Source of the DNA: Bifidobacterium actinocoloniiforme DSM 22766
Lineage (GTDB): Bacteria > Actinomycetota > Actinomycetes > Actinomycetales > Bifidobacteriaceae
DNA length: 64,000 bases
NCBI RefSeq assembly: GCF_001263395.1
Contig: NZ_CP011786.1
Coordinates: 186,001-250,000, forward strand
Reading direction: 5' to 3'
The notes under the pieces were generated by a model, which saw only the letters and a list, made by a program, of their open reading frames with translations, did no database searches and had not been told where the DNA came from. The translations under genes and the position numbers were made by a program. This document shows, piece after piece, positions 1 to 8,616 of the stretch. How positions within the stretch are numbered: the first letter of the stretch is position 1; every line of letters begins with the position of its first letter.

Positions 1-1
1 T

Positions 2-2407
2 GTACGCGGCGTGGTCCTGTCCGGTCGGCCGTACCACGTGGACCCGGAGGTCAACCATGGCATTCCCGAGACCATCTGCTCCCTGGGTATGGCGGTGTTG
101 TCCGAGGATTCGATTTGCGAGCTGGACGCCAACCACCTGCCCAAGCTCAGCGATTATGTGCTCTCCGACGCGGGGGAGCGGGCCCTGGCCTCTAACAGCA
201 GCCGGGCTCGGCAGTTCCGCAAGACGGTGCCCGTAAGCGGGCCGGACAACTCCAAGATGCCCCTGCGCGTGACCGACCAGTGGGCGTATCACTCCCGGCT
301 TTACTCGGCCGCCCGCTTCGTCTCCGAATACCCGGATTTGCAGCTAGTGCAGCTGGTCTCCTTCGGCTGCGGCGTGGACGCGATCACCACCGACCAGGTG
401 CAAGAGATCCTGGCCGACAAGGACGACGTGTACACCCAGCTGAAAATCGACGAGGTGTCGAACTTGGGCGCGGCCAAGATTCGTCTGCGTTCGCTCAAGG
501 CGGCTATGGAGGAGCGGGTTCGGCGCGGCAAGACCCAGGGCGGCGAGGGTACTGGGGTGGCCACTCCGGCGGCTCCCGTCGAGCGGGACGCGGGGCCGAA
601 GGATGAAGGCAATATTGTGGAAACTGGTTTCCTGGACGAGGGGGACGCTATCGCTCATAACCATGCGGATCCCGACGGTTTCCGCTCCACCGGCGCCCGC
701 AGGATCAGCGTCCAGCAGTCCCAGGCCGCGATCGCTTCCCTGGCTCGCTTCCTGGCCCTGCGCGACCGCAGCGGGGAGGGGTTGATCAGGCTCCACCCCT
801 ACGGGCTCACCAGCCTTAGCGAGCGTCGCTCCCGCCAGGACTCTCAAAGCGGTCAGAGGGGAAAGGGTCCCGATTCTCCATGGACGACCACAGCGCGTCC
901 TGTGCAAGCTCCGACCCAGGCCTTGGATACCGGTGATGCGGTCTCCGGGCGCCGGTGGCAGGATGCCGCCGGGTCGGGGGCGGCCCGCAAGCCCAGCCTG
1001 TCCAAGTACGCTCATGTCAACGTATTCACCAAGGCCATGGGCCACGATTATACGATCGTGTGCCCGCAAATGTCGCCGGTCCACTTCTCCCTGCTGGAGG
1101 CGGTGTTCGCCAGCGGCAAGTACAAGGTCGAGCTGCTTAAGCACGCCAGCAGCGAGGACATCAACACAGGCGTCAAGTACGTCAACAACGACGCCTGCTT
1201 CCCCGCGATCATCGTGGTCGGTCAGTTGGTCAACGCCTTCCTGTCCGGCCGGTTGGACCCGCACGGGTGCGCTGTGATCGTCACCCAGACCGGAGGCATG
1301 TGCCGGGCCACCAACTATTTCGGGCTCCTGCGCAAGGCTATGGCGGACGCGGGCTACGGCTACGTGCCGATCATCACCCTAAGCGTCCAAGGGTTCCGGT
1401 CCAACCCGGGCCTCAAGGTCACGCCCTCCCTCCTGCACCGGGCGGTCAAGGCCTTCTACCTGGGCGACGCCCTCATCGAATGCCTCCTTCGGGTGCGCCC
1501 CTACGAGGTCGAGCCCGGTTCGGCGAACCGGCTCTATAAGACTTGGGACACGATTTGCAAGGAGACCCTGGAGCACCACGGATGGTCAGCCACGGCTCAG
1601 CGCGAGTACGGGCGTGGTTTCCTGCCGTATTCCAGCCTGATGAAGCAGATGATCGCGGCCTTCGACCGCCTGCCCCTGCGTCAGGCGGAGCGCAAGCCCC
1701 GCGTGGGCGTGGTGGGCGAGATCCTGGTCAAGTACCACCCGGACGCCAACAACCACGTGGTCGATCTGATTGAGGACCAGGGCTGCGAGGCCGTGCTGCC
1801 GGGCATCTGTGACTTCATGGTCAACGGCATGTCCAACGCGGAGTGGAACGAGGAGCGACTGGGCACCGGCGGCCCCATTAAGCTCAAGCGGATGGCCCTG
1901 AGGGCGGCGGACGCCTACCGGGCGCCGATGATCCAAGGCTTCAAGGCCTCGCACGGCAAGTTCGACATCCCCAGCCACATCACCGATTTACGGGCCAAGG
2001 CCGACACGGTCACCTCCCTGGGCGTGCAGGCTGGCGAAGGCTGGCTGCTGACCGGCGAGATCATCGAACTGATCGAGGAGGGGGCGCCCAACATTGTGTG
2101 CGCGCAGCCTTTCGCCTGCCTGCCTAACCATGTGACGGGCCGAGGCATGTTCGGCAAGATCCGCCGTAAGTACCCCGAGGCCAACATCGTCTCTATCGAC
2201 TACGATCCCGGCGCTTCCGAAGCCAACCAGCTCAACCGCATCAAGCTCATGATTGCCGCCGCCAAGAAGCGTGAGGCCACCCAGCACGAAGACCCCGCCG
2301 CGCAGCCTGTGAATGACGAGGCCCTGGACGCTTTCCTCGATGATTCCTCCCAACCGGCACCCGGCCAGGAATCAGACAAGGTCCTGGAGACGATGGAAGT
2401 GCGCTAA
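2..2407 (+). CDS. 2-hydroxyacyl-CoA dehydratase-type fusion protein, 3' part (partial)
   Basis: The reading frame is open to the left edge, so the start lies outside the window; 801 residues are visible. The first ~170 residues resemble the end of the COG3580 (DUF2229/activator-linked) module, including the stretch [18 protein letters not shown] low-complexity linker of about 150 residues follows. From about residue 335 ([12 protein letters not shown]) a COG3581-type module runs nearly to the end, with conserved cysteines in NDACFPAI and GGMCRATNY that could hold an Fe-S cluster. The family is related to the ATP-dependent activator and dehydratase components of 2-hydroxyacyl-CoA dehydratases of anaerobes, but the large actinobacterial fusion proteins have no firmly assigned substrate. 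Family assignment is good; the reaction is inference. Confidence 0.8.
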   Translation, partial: VRGVVLSGRPYHVDPEVNHGIPETICSLGMAVLSEDSICELDANHLPKLSDYVLSDAGERALASNSSRARQFRKTVPVSGPDNSKMPLRVTDQWAYHSRLYSAARFVSEYPDLQLVQLVSFGCGVDAITTDQVQEILADKDDVYTQLKIDEVSNLGAAKIRLRSLKAAMEERVRRGKTQGGEGTGVATPAAPVERDAGPKDEGNIVETGFLDEGDAIAHNHADPDGFRSTGARRISVQQSQAAIASLARFLALRDRSGEGLIRLHPYGLTSLSERRSRQDSQSGQRGKGPDSPWTTTARPVQAPTQALDTGDAVSGRRWQDAAGSGAARKPSLSKYAHVNVFTKAMGHDYTIVCPQMSPVHFSLLEAVFASGKYKVELLKHASSEDINTGVKYVNNDACFPAIIVVGQLVNAFLSGRLDPHGCAVIVTQTGGMCRATNYFGLLRKAMADAGYGYVPIITLSVQGFRSNPGLKVTPSLLHRAVKAFYLGDALIECLLRVRPYEVEPGSANRLYKTWDTICKETLEHHGWSATAQREYGRGFLPYSSLMKQMIAAFDRLPLRQAERKPRVGVVGEILVKYHPDANNHVVDLIEDQGCEAVLPGICDFMVNGMSNAEWNEERLGTGGPIKLKRMALRAADAYRAPMIQGFKASHGKFDIPSHITDLRAKADTVTSLGVQAGEGWLLTGEIIELIEEGAPNIVCAQPFACLPNHVTGRGMFGKIRRKYPEANIVSIDYDPGASEANQLNRIKLMIAAAKKREATQHEDPAAQPVNDEALDAFLDDSSQPAPGQESDKVLETMEVR

Positions 2408-2617
2408 GGGCAACCGGTGCGCGCATGGAACCTCGGTGATGAAGGGTCTCATTGTTCGTTCCGGCGGAAGCATGAGCGGCTGATTGGGGTGGGACTCGAC
2501 CCGAAGCGGCGGAAAGCCTCAGCTTCTTTCTCCTTGGGATATGGGACCCATAAAGCGTAAGGCGACCCCGCGTGGCGTCGGCTGCCCGCCGCGCCAGTTC
2601 CCGCGCTTACGAAGCGT

Positions 2618-3235
2618 TCACCGGTAAAGGTCCCAGGTGGGGGAGGGGTAGATGGCGCGCTCGAAGGCGGACCATTCCTTGAGGTAGTCCATGGGGGGCT
2701 CGCGCAGCCAGCGGAGCTGAATGCCGTCCATGGCCTCCAGACTCATGCGCACGTAGGGCTTCATGTCGCGCTTCCAGTCCATGCCTTCGGGCAGCTTCCA
2801 ATGGGTTTGCGAGTAATGTTTCCAGACGCGCTCGGCCCGGAATTTGAAATAGTCGTGCAGGGGGTGGGAGGGGTCGAAAGACTCGGCTTGGAGCACCATG
2901 AACAGCTGGACCAGCTCGGGTTGGCTGACGTTGTGCTTGACCAGGTAGCGCAGGTAGGCCGGGAAGTGCGGGGAGGCAGGGTCGGAGCCGGGCAGTCCGG
3001 TGGTAAGAAACTCCTCAGGCGTGCCGTAGACCGCGTAGACTTCCGTCACTATCAAGGAGAGCAGGCCCTCCTTGGAGCCCGCATAGTGCAGGACGCCCGG
3101 TTGCGACATGCCCACCGCGTCGGCCACGTCCTTAAGGGTGATGCCGTTGTAGCCCTTCTCGCTCACCAGCCGGGCTGTGGCGTTGGTGATTTCCTCGCGG
3201 CGGGCCTGCGGCGTCTTGCGTACTTTCCTGGCCAT
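2618..3235 (-). CDS. TetR family transcriptional regulator (tetR1)
   Basis: A 205-residue one-domain regulator starting MARKVRKTPQARREE. The N-terminal helix-turn-helix (about residues 30-53, with LKDVADAVGMSQPGVLHYAGSK) is a clear TetR DNA-binding domain; the rest is the ligand/dimer domain. An upstream in-frame ATG at 3406 would add 57 basic, low-complexity residues, so I prefer 3235. It is divergent from the MFS-GH30-GH42-GH3 genes, and a palindrome sits in the shared spacer, so it most likely represses that operon and possibly itself. It resembles the second TetR protein at 10918-11610, including a shared C-terminal motif (MDGIQLRWLREP versus MDGLQLRWLRAPG). The inducer is unknown. Confidence 0.85.
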   Translation of the reverse strand: MARKVRKTPQARREEITNATARLVSEKGYNGITLKDVADAVGMSQPGVLHYAGSKEGLLSLIVTEVYAVYGTPEEFLTTGLPGSDPASPHFPAYLRYLVKHNVSQPELVQLFMVLQAESFDPSHPLHDYFKFRAERVWKHYSQTHWKLPEGMDWKRDMKPYVRMSLEAMDGIQLRWLREPPMDYLKEWSAFERAIYPSPTWDLYR

Positions 3236-3410
3236 CCCTGCGCCCCCATCGTATTCCTGTCGCCGCCGTCGCATACCCGTCAGGGCCTGCCGGTGTGCCC
3301 GCGAACCTTTCCTGCGGGCCTTAAGCCGCGTTCTTCTTTCCCGTTCATCGTAACCGTAGCCGTTCCCCAGGCAGACCTTCCCAGGCCAGGAGTGGCGTTC
3401 AATCATTCAT

Positions 3411-3466
3411 TTGACAAATTTGTTGAACGAGTATTAGATTTAAATTATCTAACGGATGGTAGATAA
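3411..3466 (+). promoter_or_regulatory. Promoter and TetR operator of the MFS-GH30-GH42-GH3 operon
   Basis: A TTGACA -35 box (3411-3416) lies 17-18 bp before a TTAGAT/TAGATT-like -10 (3434-3440). Immediately downstream is an inverted repeat, TTATCTA (3445-3451), 8 bp, TAGATAA (3460-3466), placed where a bound repressor would block initiation. Its core TAAC-GGAT-GGTA has the same geometry as the two sites before the second GH3 gene. That tetR1 binds here is inference from position and symmetry. Confidence 0.6.
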
Positions 3467-3536
3467 CGAAGTGGTTGCGATCCTCCGCTCGCTAGGTACG
3501 TCAATGCAGACCATGGAGAAGGAAAGGGGTCGTCGG

Positions 3537-4871
3537 ATGAACGACTCTGCAATAAGAACGGCTTCCGCCCAGGAACGGCTGGCAGCCCACCAGGCCGCGA
3601 TCGCGGCAGCCGAAAAGGACCCGACGCTTTCGCCGGAAACGGGAAAACCAGTAGATAAGAAGACCATCATACGCTTCGGCTTGAGCTTCCTGCTTTTCGG
3701 CGTCTTCTGGATGTCGGGCCTGGGCATAGTCAGCTTCGTGCTGCTGCCTGAACACCTGAAGCAGGTGCCGGGCGTCTCGCCTGAGTACCTGATTGGTGTG
3801 GTCAACGCCTGCACGGCCGTGGCCTCCCTGGTCTCCAATCTGCTGTTCGGTAACTTCTCCGACCGCTCCCGTTCCCGTTACGGGCGTCGCACGCCCTGGG
3901 TGCTGGGTGGCGCCGTGTTGGGTGGCGTGACGCTCTTCCTGACCGGCATGACGACCAACCCGGTGCTCCTGACCATCGTCTACTGCCTGTGCATGTTTGG
4001 TCTGAACTGCATGATCGCGCCCCTGGTCGCCGTCCTGTCCGACCGCGTGCCCTCCGGCGTGCGCGGCACCCTGTCCGCCTTCTACGGCGCCGGCTCCACG
4101 GTCGGCTCGCCAATCGGCTCCCTGCTGGGCGCCGCGTTCGTCTCCCACATGGTGTCCGGTTTCGCGCTCGCGGGCCTGCTCATGTTCCTGGGCGGCATCG
4201 TGTCCATCCTGATCATGCCCAAGGAGCAGAGCGCCGACTACCTGCCCAAGGACAGCGGTTCGCTCATCGACGTCGTCAAGTCCTTCCAGCCTCCCCGTCT
4301 GCACGGCGCCCATGACTTTTACAAGGCGTTCGTGGGCCGTCTGTGCATGTTGCTGAGCTACCAGATGATCTCCACCTACCAGATGTACATCGTGGAGAAG
4401 TACGTGGGGCAGACCGTGAAGGAAGCGGCCGGTACGATCGCCGTCATGTCGGTCATCACCATGATTGTCACCCTGGTCGGTTCGCTGGTCTCCGGCCCCA
4501 TCTCGGACGCCATCGGCCGCCGTAAGGTGCCGGTCGTGGTGGCCTCCGGTTTGTTCGCCATCGGTATCGCCATGCCATGGGTCATGCCCTCGGCCATGGG
4601 CATGTACCTCTACGCCGGCATCGCCGGTTTCGGCTACGGCGTCTACTCCTCAGTGGACCAGGCTCTGAACGTGGATGTGCTGCCCAGCAAGGACCAGGCC
4701 GGCAAGGATTTGGGCATTCTCAACCTGTCCACCACCCTGGGCCAGATGGCAGGCCCGCTGGTCATGTCCGCCATTGTGCTGCACTTCGGCTACGCGGCCG
4801 CTTTCCCGACCGCCATCGTCTCGGCATTGGTCGGCTGCGTCTTCATCATGGCCATCAGGACGGTCAAGTGA
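3537..4871 (+). CDS. MFS transporter, glycoside/oligosaccharide carrier
   Basis: A 444-residue integral membrane protein with about 12 predicted hydrophobic segments. It carries the MFS loop motif between helices 2 and 3 (DRSRSRYGRRTPW), a form common in sugar carriers. The first ATG of the open frame (3456) lies inside the operator, so it cannot be the start if the promoter at 3411-3440 is right. ATG 3537 is preceded by AAGGAAAGGGG at good spacing. It is the first gene of an operon with GH30, GH42 and GH3 enzymes (111 bp to the next gene), which suggests import of the glycoside these enzymes cut. There is no ABC sugar-binding protein in the locus. The substrate is not readable from sequence. 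Confidence 0.85.
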   Translation: MNDSAIRTASAQERLAAHQAAIAAAEKDPTLSPETGKPVDKKTIIRFGLSFLLFGVFWMSGLGIVSFVLLPEHLKQVPGVSPEYLIGVVNACTAVASLVSNLLFGNFSDRSRSRYGRRTPWVLGGAVLGGVTLFLTGMTTNPVLLTIVYCLCMFGLNCMIAPLVAVLSDRVPSGVRGTLSAFYGAGSTVGSPIGSLLGAAFVSHMVSGFALAGLLMFLGGIVSILIMPKEQSADYLPKDSGSLIDVVKSFQPPRLHGAHDFYKAFVGRLCMLLSYQMISTYQMYIVEKYVGQTVKEAAGTIAVMSVITMIVTLVGSLVSGPISDAIGRRKVPVVVASGLFAIGIAMPWVMPSAMGMYLYAGIAGFGYGVYSSVDQALNVDVLPSKDQAGKDLGILNLSTTLGQMAGPLVMSAIVLHFGYAAAFPTAIVSALVGCVFIMAIRTVK

Positions 4872-4981
4872 GTCGCAGGACCTGGAAGGTCAACGATAAT
4901 CAATGAATGAATGTCGGCGCCCTCGTCCATGTCGCATGGTCGCGGGGACCTGGGCGCCGGAGCACTAATAGGAGGAAACGC

Positions 4982-6337
4982 ATGACTCGGACAATCGAGT
5001 GGATTTCAAGCACCCCCCAGCGCAAGCTGTCCGAAGCGGCGATCGAGCCCGTCCCTTTGGGGTCATCGGACGACATGGAGCTGACCGGTCGCGGCCTGCA
5101 GGAGCTGCGTGGATTTGGCGGCTGTTTCAACGAGTTGGGCTGGCTACCCCTGCAGCAAGTGGGTCAGGAGGAGCGCGAAGGCGTGATCCGTGAGCTCTTC
5201 AGCCCGGACGAACTCAACTTCTCCTTCAACCGCACGCCGGTGGCCGCGAACGACTTCGCCGACTCCTGGTACAGCTACGACGAGACCGAGGGCGACTATG
5301 GGCTCAAGGACTTCAGCGTGGAGCGCGATGAGTCCACGCTGATCCCTTACATCCGCCAAGCCCAGCGCTACCAGCCGAATATGGGCCTGTTCGCCAGCCC
5401 CTGGAGCCCGCCCACCTGGATGAAGACCTCCAAGGCCTACAACTTCGGGAGCATCGTCACCAGCACCGAGAACCTGGACGCCTACGCCCACTATCTGCTG
5501 CGTTACGTGCAGGAGTACGAGCGTCGCGGCATCCACATCAACCAGCTGCACGTGCAGAACGAGGTCTTCGCCGATCAGAAGTTCCCCTCCTGCCTGTGGT
5601 CAAGCGACGATCTGCGCCTGTTCATCCGTGACTACCTGGGCCCGCTGTTCGCCAAGGAGGCGCCCGGCACCGACATCTTCCTGGGCACCCTGAACGGTCC
5701 GGAGGACATGAAGTTCTCGGCCTCGGGCATCGAGCTGGAGAACTACAGCCGCTTTGTGGACAATATCCTCTTCGACGATGACTGCCGCCGCTATATCAAG
5801 GGCATCGGCTACCAGTGGGCCGGCCAGCACGACATCGAGCGCACCCACCAGTGCTGGCCCGAGATCGAGCTGATCCAGACCGAGTCCGAGTGCGGCATGG
5901 GAGAGAATTCCTGGGAGTACGCCGAGTACGTCTTCTCCCTGATCAACCGCTACTTCAAGTCAGGCGCCACCGCTTACACTTACTGGAACATGGTCCTTGG
6001 CGACGGTCTGAGCACCTGGGGCTGGAGGCAGAACTCCCTGTTCACCGTGGATTCCACGACCCACGAGGTCCGGCGTAACCCGGAGTACTACGTGATGAGG
6101 CACTTCTCCCACTACGTCCAGCCCGGCGCCCGGCTGTTGGAAAGCCGGGGGCATTTCGGGGCCATGTCGATCGCCTTCGCCAACCCTGACGGGAGCCGGG
6201 TGGTGGTGGCCCAGAACGCGCTGGAGCGGTCCATGCCGTTCTCCTGCGCCGGAATCGAGGGGCAGGACGTGCAGGAGGGTTCGGGGTTCAAGGCCACCTT
6301 GGAGCCCCGTTCGTTCAACACGTTCGTAATCAAATAA
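4982..6337 (+). CDS. GH30 family glycoside hydrolase
   Basis: A 451-residue retaining beta-glycosidase. ATG 4982 follows GGAGGAAA. The (beta/alpha)8 barrel carries the expected pair of glutamates: the probable acid/base is Glu194 in HVQNEV, and the probable nucleophile is Glu301 in IQTESECG. N-terminal motifs typical of the family are visible (GFGGCFNELGW, FNRTPVAANDFA, ASPWSPPTWMKT). A short beta domain ends the protein (EPRSFNTFVIK). No signal peptide or anchor is visible, so it should act inside the cell on an imported substrate. GH30 members include glucosylceramidase-like beta-glucosidases, beta-1,6-glucanases, beta-xylosidases and beta-fucosidases; I cannot choose between them. Confidence 0.85.
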   Translation: MTRTIEWISSTPQRKLSEAAIEPVPLGSSDDMELTGRGLQELRGFGGCFNELGWLPLQQVGQEEREGVIRELFSPDELNFSFNRTPVAANDFADSWYSYDETEGDYGLKDFSVERDESTLIPYIRQAQRYQPNMGLFASPWSPPTWMKTSKAYNFGSIVTSTENLDAYAHYLLRYVQEYERRGIHINQLHVQNEVFADQKFPSCLWSSDDLRLFIRDYLGPLFAKEAPGTDIFLGTLNGPEDMKFSASGIELENYSRFVDNILFDDDCRRYIKGIGYQWAGQHDIERTHQCWPEIELIQTESECGMGENSWEYAEYVFSLINRYFKSGATAYTYWNMVLGDGLSTWGWRQNSLFTVDSTTHEVRRNPEYYVMRHFSHYVQPGARLLESRGHFGAMSIAFANPDGSRVVVAQNALERSMPFSCAGIEGQDVQEGSGFKATLEPRSFNTFVIK

Positions 6338-6395
6338 GGCGGTCCGCCGGACCGCGGGCTGGGTGGATTAGCGTAAGGCAAGGGGAAACAGGGCG

Positions 6396-8555
6396 ATGGA
6401 GACAGGTGAGGCAATGAAGGAAACCGGAACGATGACGGACAAGCCATCCGCTGGGACTGATGGCAGGCCGGCCATGCAGGTGGACCGCATACTGTTCGGC
6501 GCGGCGTATTACGACGAGTACATGCCGGAGGATCGGATAGAGACCGATATGCGGATGATGGAGGCGGCCGGCATCACCACGATCCGTATCGCTGAATCCA
6601 CATGGTCCACCCTGGAGCCCCAGCCCGGAGAGTTCGACTTCACCCATGTGGACCGGGCCCTGGAGGCGGCGGGCCGGCACGGCATCCAGGTCATCGTGGG
6701 CACACCTACGTATGCGGTGCCCGCCTGGCTGGTGCACATGCATCCTGACGTGCTGGCGCGCACGCCCCAAGGGCAGCAGACCTACGGGGCGCGGCAGATC
6801 ATGGATATCGTCAACCCGGCCTACCGCTGGTACGGCGAGCGGGTCATCCGCACCCTCGTCGCCCACGTGGCCGACCACCCCAGCGTGATCGGCTACCAGG
6901 TTGACAACGAGACCAAGTATTACGATTGCGTCTCGCCCGACATGCAGGCCCTGTTCGTCAAGCACCTGCGCAAGGTCTTCCATGACGACCTGGACGCCCT
7001 CAACCGCGAGTTCGGTCTGGACTACTGGTCCAACCGGGTCGACTCCTGGCAGGACTTCCCCGACGTGACGGCTACGATCAACGGTTCCTTGGCGGCCGAG
7101 TTCGATAAGTTCCGCCGCTCTCTGGTCAGTGAGTACCTGTCCTGGCAGGCGGATATCGTGCGCGAATACGCCCGGCCCGGGCAGTTCGTGACCCATAATT
7201 TCGACTTCGAGTGGCGGGGCTACTCCTACGGGGTCCAGCCCGCCGTGGACCACTTCCAGGCCGCCAAGGCGCTCGATATCGCCGGCGTGGACATCTACCA
7301 TCCAACCGAGGACGATCTGACCGGCAAGGAAATCGCCTTCGGCGGCGATATGACGCGCTCGATCAAGGGCGGCGCCAACTACCTGGTCTTGGAGACGGAG
7401 GCCCAGGGGCAAAACGGCTGGCTGCCCTACCCCGGGCAGTTGAGGCTCCAAGCATACAGCCATTTGGCTTCCGGCGCGGATGGCGTGATGTACTGGCACT
7501 GGCATTCCATCCACAACTCCTTCGAGACTTACTGGAAGGGGCTGCTCTCTCACGATTTGGAGCCCAATCCCACCTACGAGGAGGCCGGGGTGTTCGGCCG
7601 TGAAATCGCCGATCCGCAGGTGGGCGAGAGCCTGAGGCACCTGCGCAAGCGCAACCGCGTGGCCATCATGGTCTCCAACGAGGCCCTGACCGCCCTGAAC
7701 TGGTTCTCCCTGGACACCGGTTTCCCCGGGGGCACCGAGTACACTTACAATGACGTGGTCCGCCGGGTCTACGACGCCCTCTTTGAGCTCAACGTGGAAT
7801 GCGACTTCGTCAACTGCGACGCCAGCGCTGACGAGCTTTCCCGATACGCCATGATCGTGACCCCGGCCCTGTACAGCACCCCGGGATACACGCTTGAACG
7901 CCTGCGGGAGTATGCGCGGCAGGGCGGCTTCCTCCTGTCCACCGTGCGCTCTTTCGTGGCGGACGAGTACCTGAAAGTCTGGCATGATCGGGCCCCGCAC
8001 ATGCTTGCGGACGTGTTCGGCATGACCTACAACCAGTTCACCCGGGCCAAGGAAGTCGGATTGACCCTGGCCGACGGTCTGGGAGCCACGGACTCCGCCA
8101 AGGAGGGCGCCTTCGCGCCCGGCTGCTGCCAGGCCCTGATCGAGCTGCTTAAACCGGATGCGGACACCGAAGTGCTGGCTGGCTACGACCATCCGGTATG
8201 GTCGTCCTACGCCGCCATAACCCGTCACCGGTTCGGGCAGGGCCAGGCGGAGTGGGTTGGCAGTCTGCTCGCGCCGCAGGCGATGAAAGCGGTGCTGGCC
8301 CAAGCGGTCAAACGGGCGGGGCTGTGGGGCCCGACCCAGGATCTGGCGGGTCGCATCGCCGTGCGCCAGGGGGTTAACGGCCGAGGCGAGAGCGTGACCT
8401 ATCTGCTCAACTACAGTCCTCGACCGGCCGCGCTGGCTGCCCCCAGCGCCGGAAGGTTGCTGCTGGGACCTGACAAGGGGACCCAGGTGGCGGCAGGGGA
8501 GGACCTGAAGGTAAACCCCTGGGACCTGGCCGTCATCGTGGGTACCACGGGCTGA
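6396..8555 (+). CDS. GH42 family beta-galactosidase
   Basis: A 719-residue protein with the GH42 three-domain layout: a TIM barrel (about residues 35-400), a trimerisation domain (starting about RKRNRVAIMVSNEAL) and a small C-terminal beta domain. The acid/base is probably Glu172 in YQVDNETK and the nucleophile Glu333 in LVLETEAQ. Several ATGs are possible (6396, 6414, 6432); 6396 has AAGGGG about 11 bp upstream, and the conserved part begins only near residue 30, so the start is uncertain. It lies 58 bp after GH30. No secretion signal is present. GH42 enzymes of bifidobacteria cut terminal beta-galactose from imported galacto- or arabinogalacto-oligosaccharides, and some accept alpha-L-arabinopyranosides. 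Confidence 0.88.
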   Translation: METGEAMKETGTMTDKPSAGTDGRPAMQVDRILFGAAYYDEYMPEDRIETDMRMMEAAGITTIRIAESTWSTLEPQPGEFDFTHVDRALEAAGRHGIQVIVGTPTYAVPAWLVHMHPDVLARTPQGQQTYGARQIMDIVNPAYRWYGERVIRTLVAHVADHPSVIGYQVDNETKYYDCVSPDMQALFVKHLRKVFHDDLDALNREFGLDYWSNRVDSWQDFPDVTATINGSLAAEFDKFRRSLVSEYLSWQADIVREYARPGQFVTHNFDFEWRGYSYGVQPAVDHFQAAKALDIAGVDIYHPTEDDLTGKEIAFGGDMTRSIKGGANYLVLETEAQGQNGWLPYPGQLRLQAYSHLASGADGVMYWHWHSIHNSFETYWKGLLSHDLEPNPTYEEAGVFGREIADPQVGESLRHLRKRNRVAIMVSNEALTALNWFSLDTGFPGGTEYTYNDVVRRVYDALFELNVECDFVNCDASADELSRYAMIVTPALYSTPGYTLERLREYARQGGFLLSTVRSFVADEYLKVWHDRAPHMLADVFGMTYNQFTRAKEVGLTLADGLGATDSAKEGAFAPGCCQALIELLKPDADTEVLAGYDHPVWSSYAAITRHRFGQGQAEWVGSLLAPQAMKAVLAQAVKRAGLWGPTQDLAGRIAVRQGVNGRGESVTYLLNYSPRPAALAAPSAGRLLLGPDKGTQVAAGEDLKVNPWDLAVIVGTTG

Positions 8556-8616
8556 GCGCGGCAGGAGACCGGTAACGGGTACGAAGAAGCATACAAGAAG
8601 GATGGAGCGCACAATC

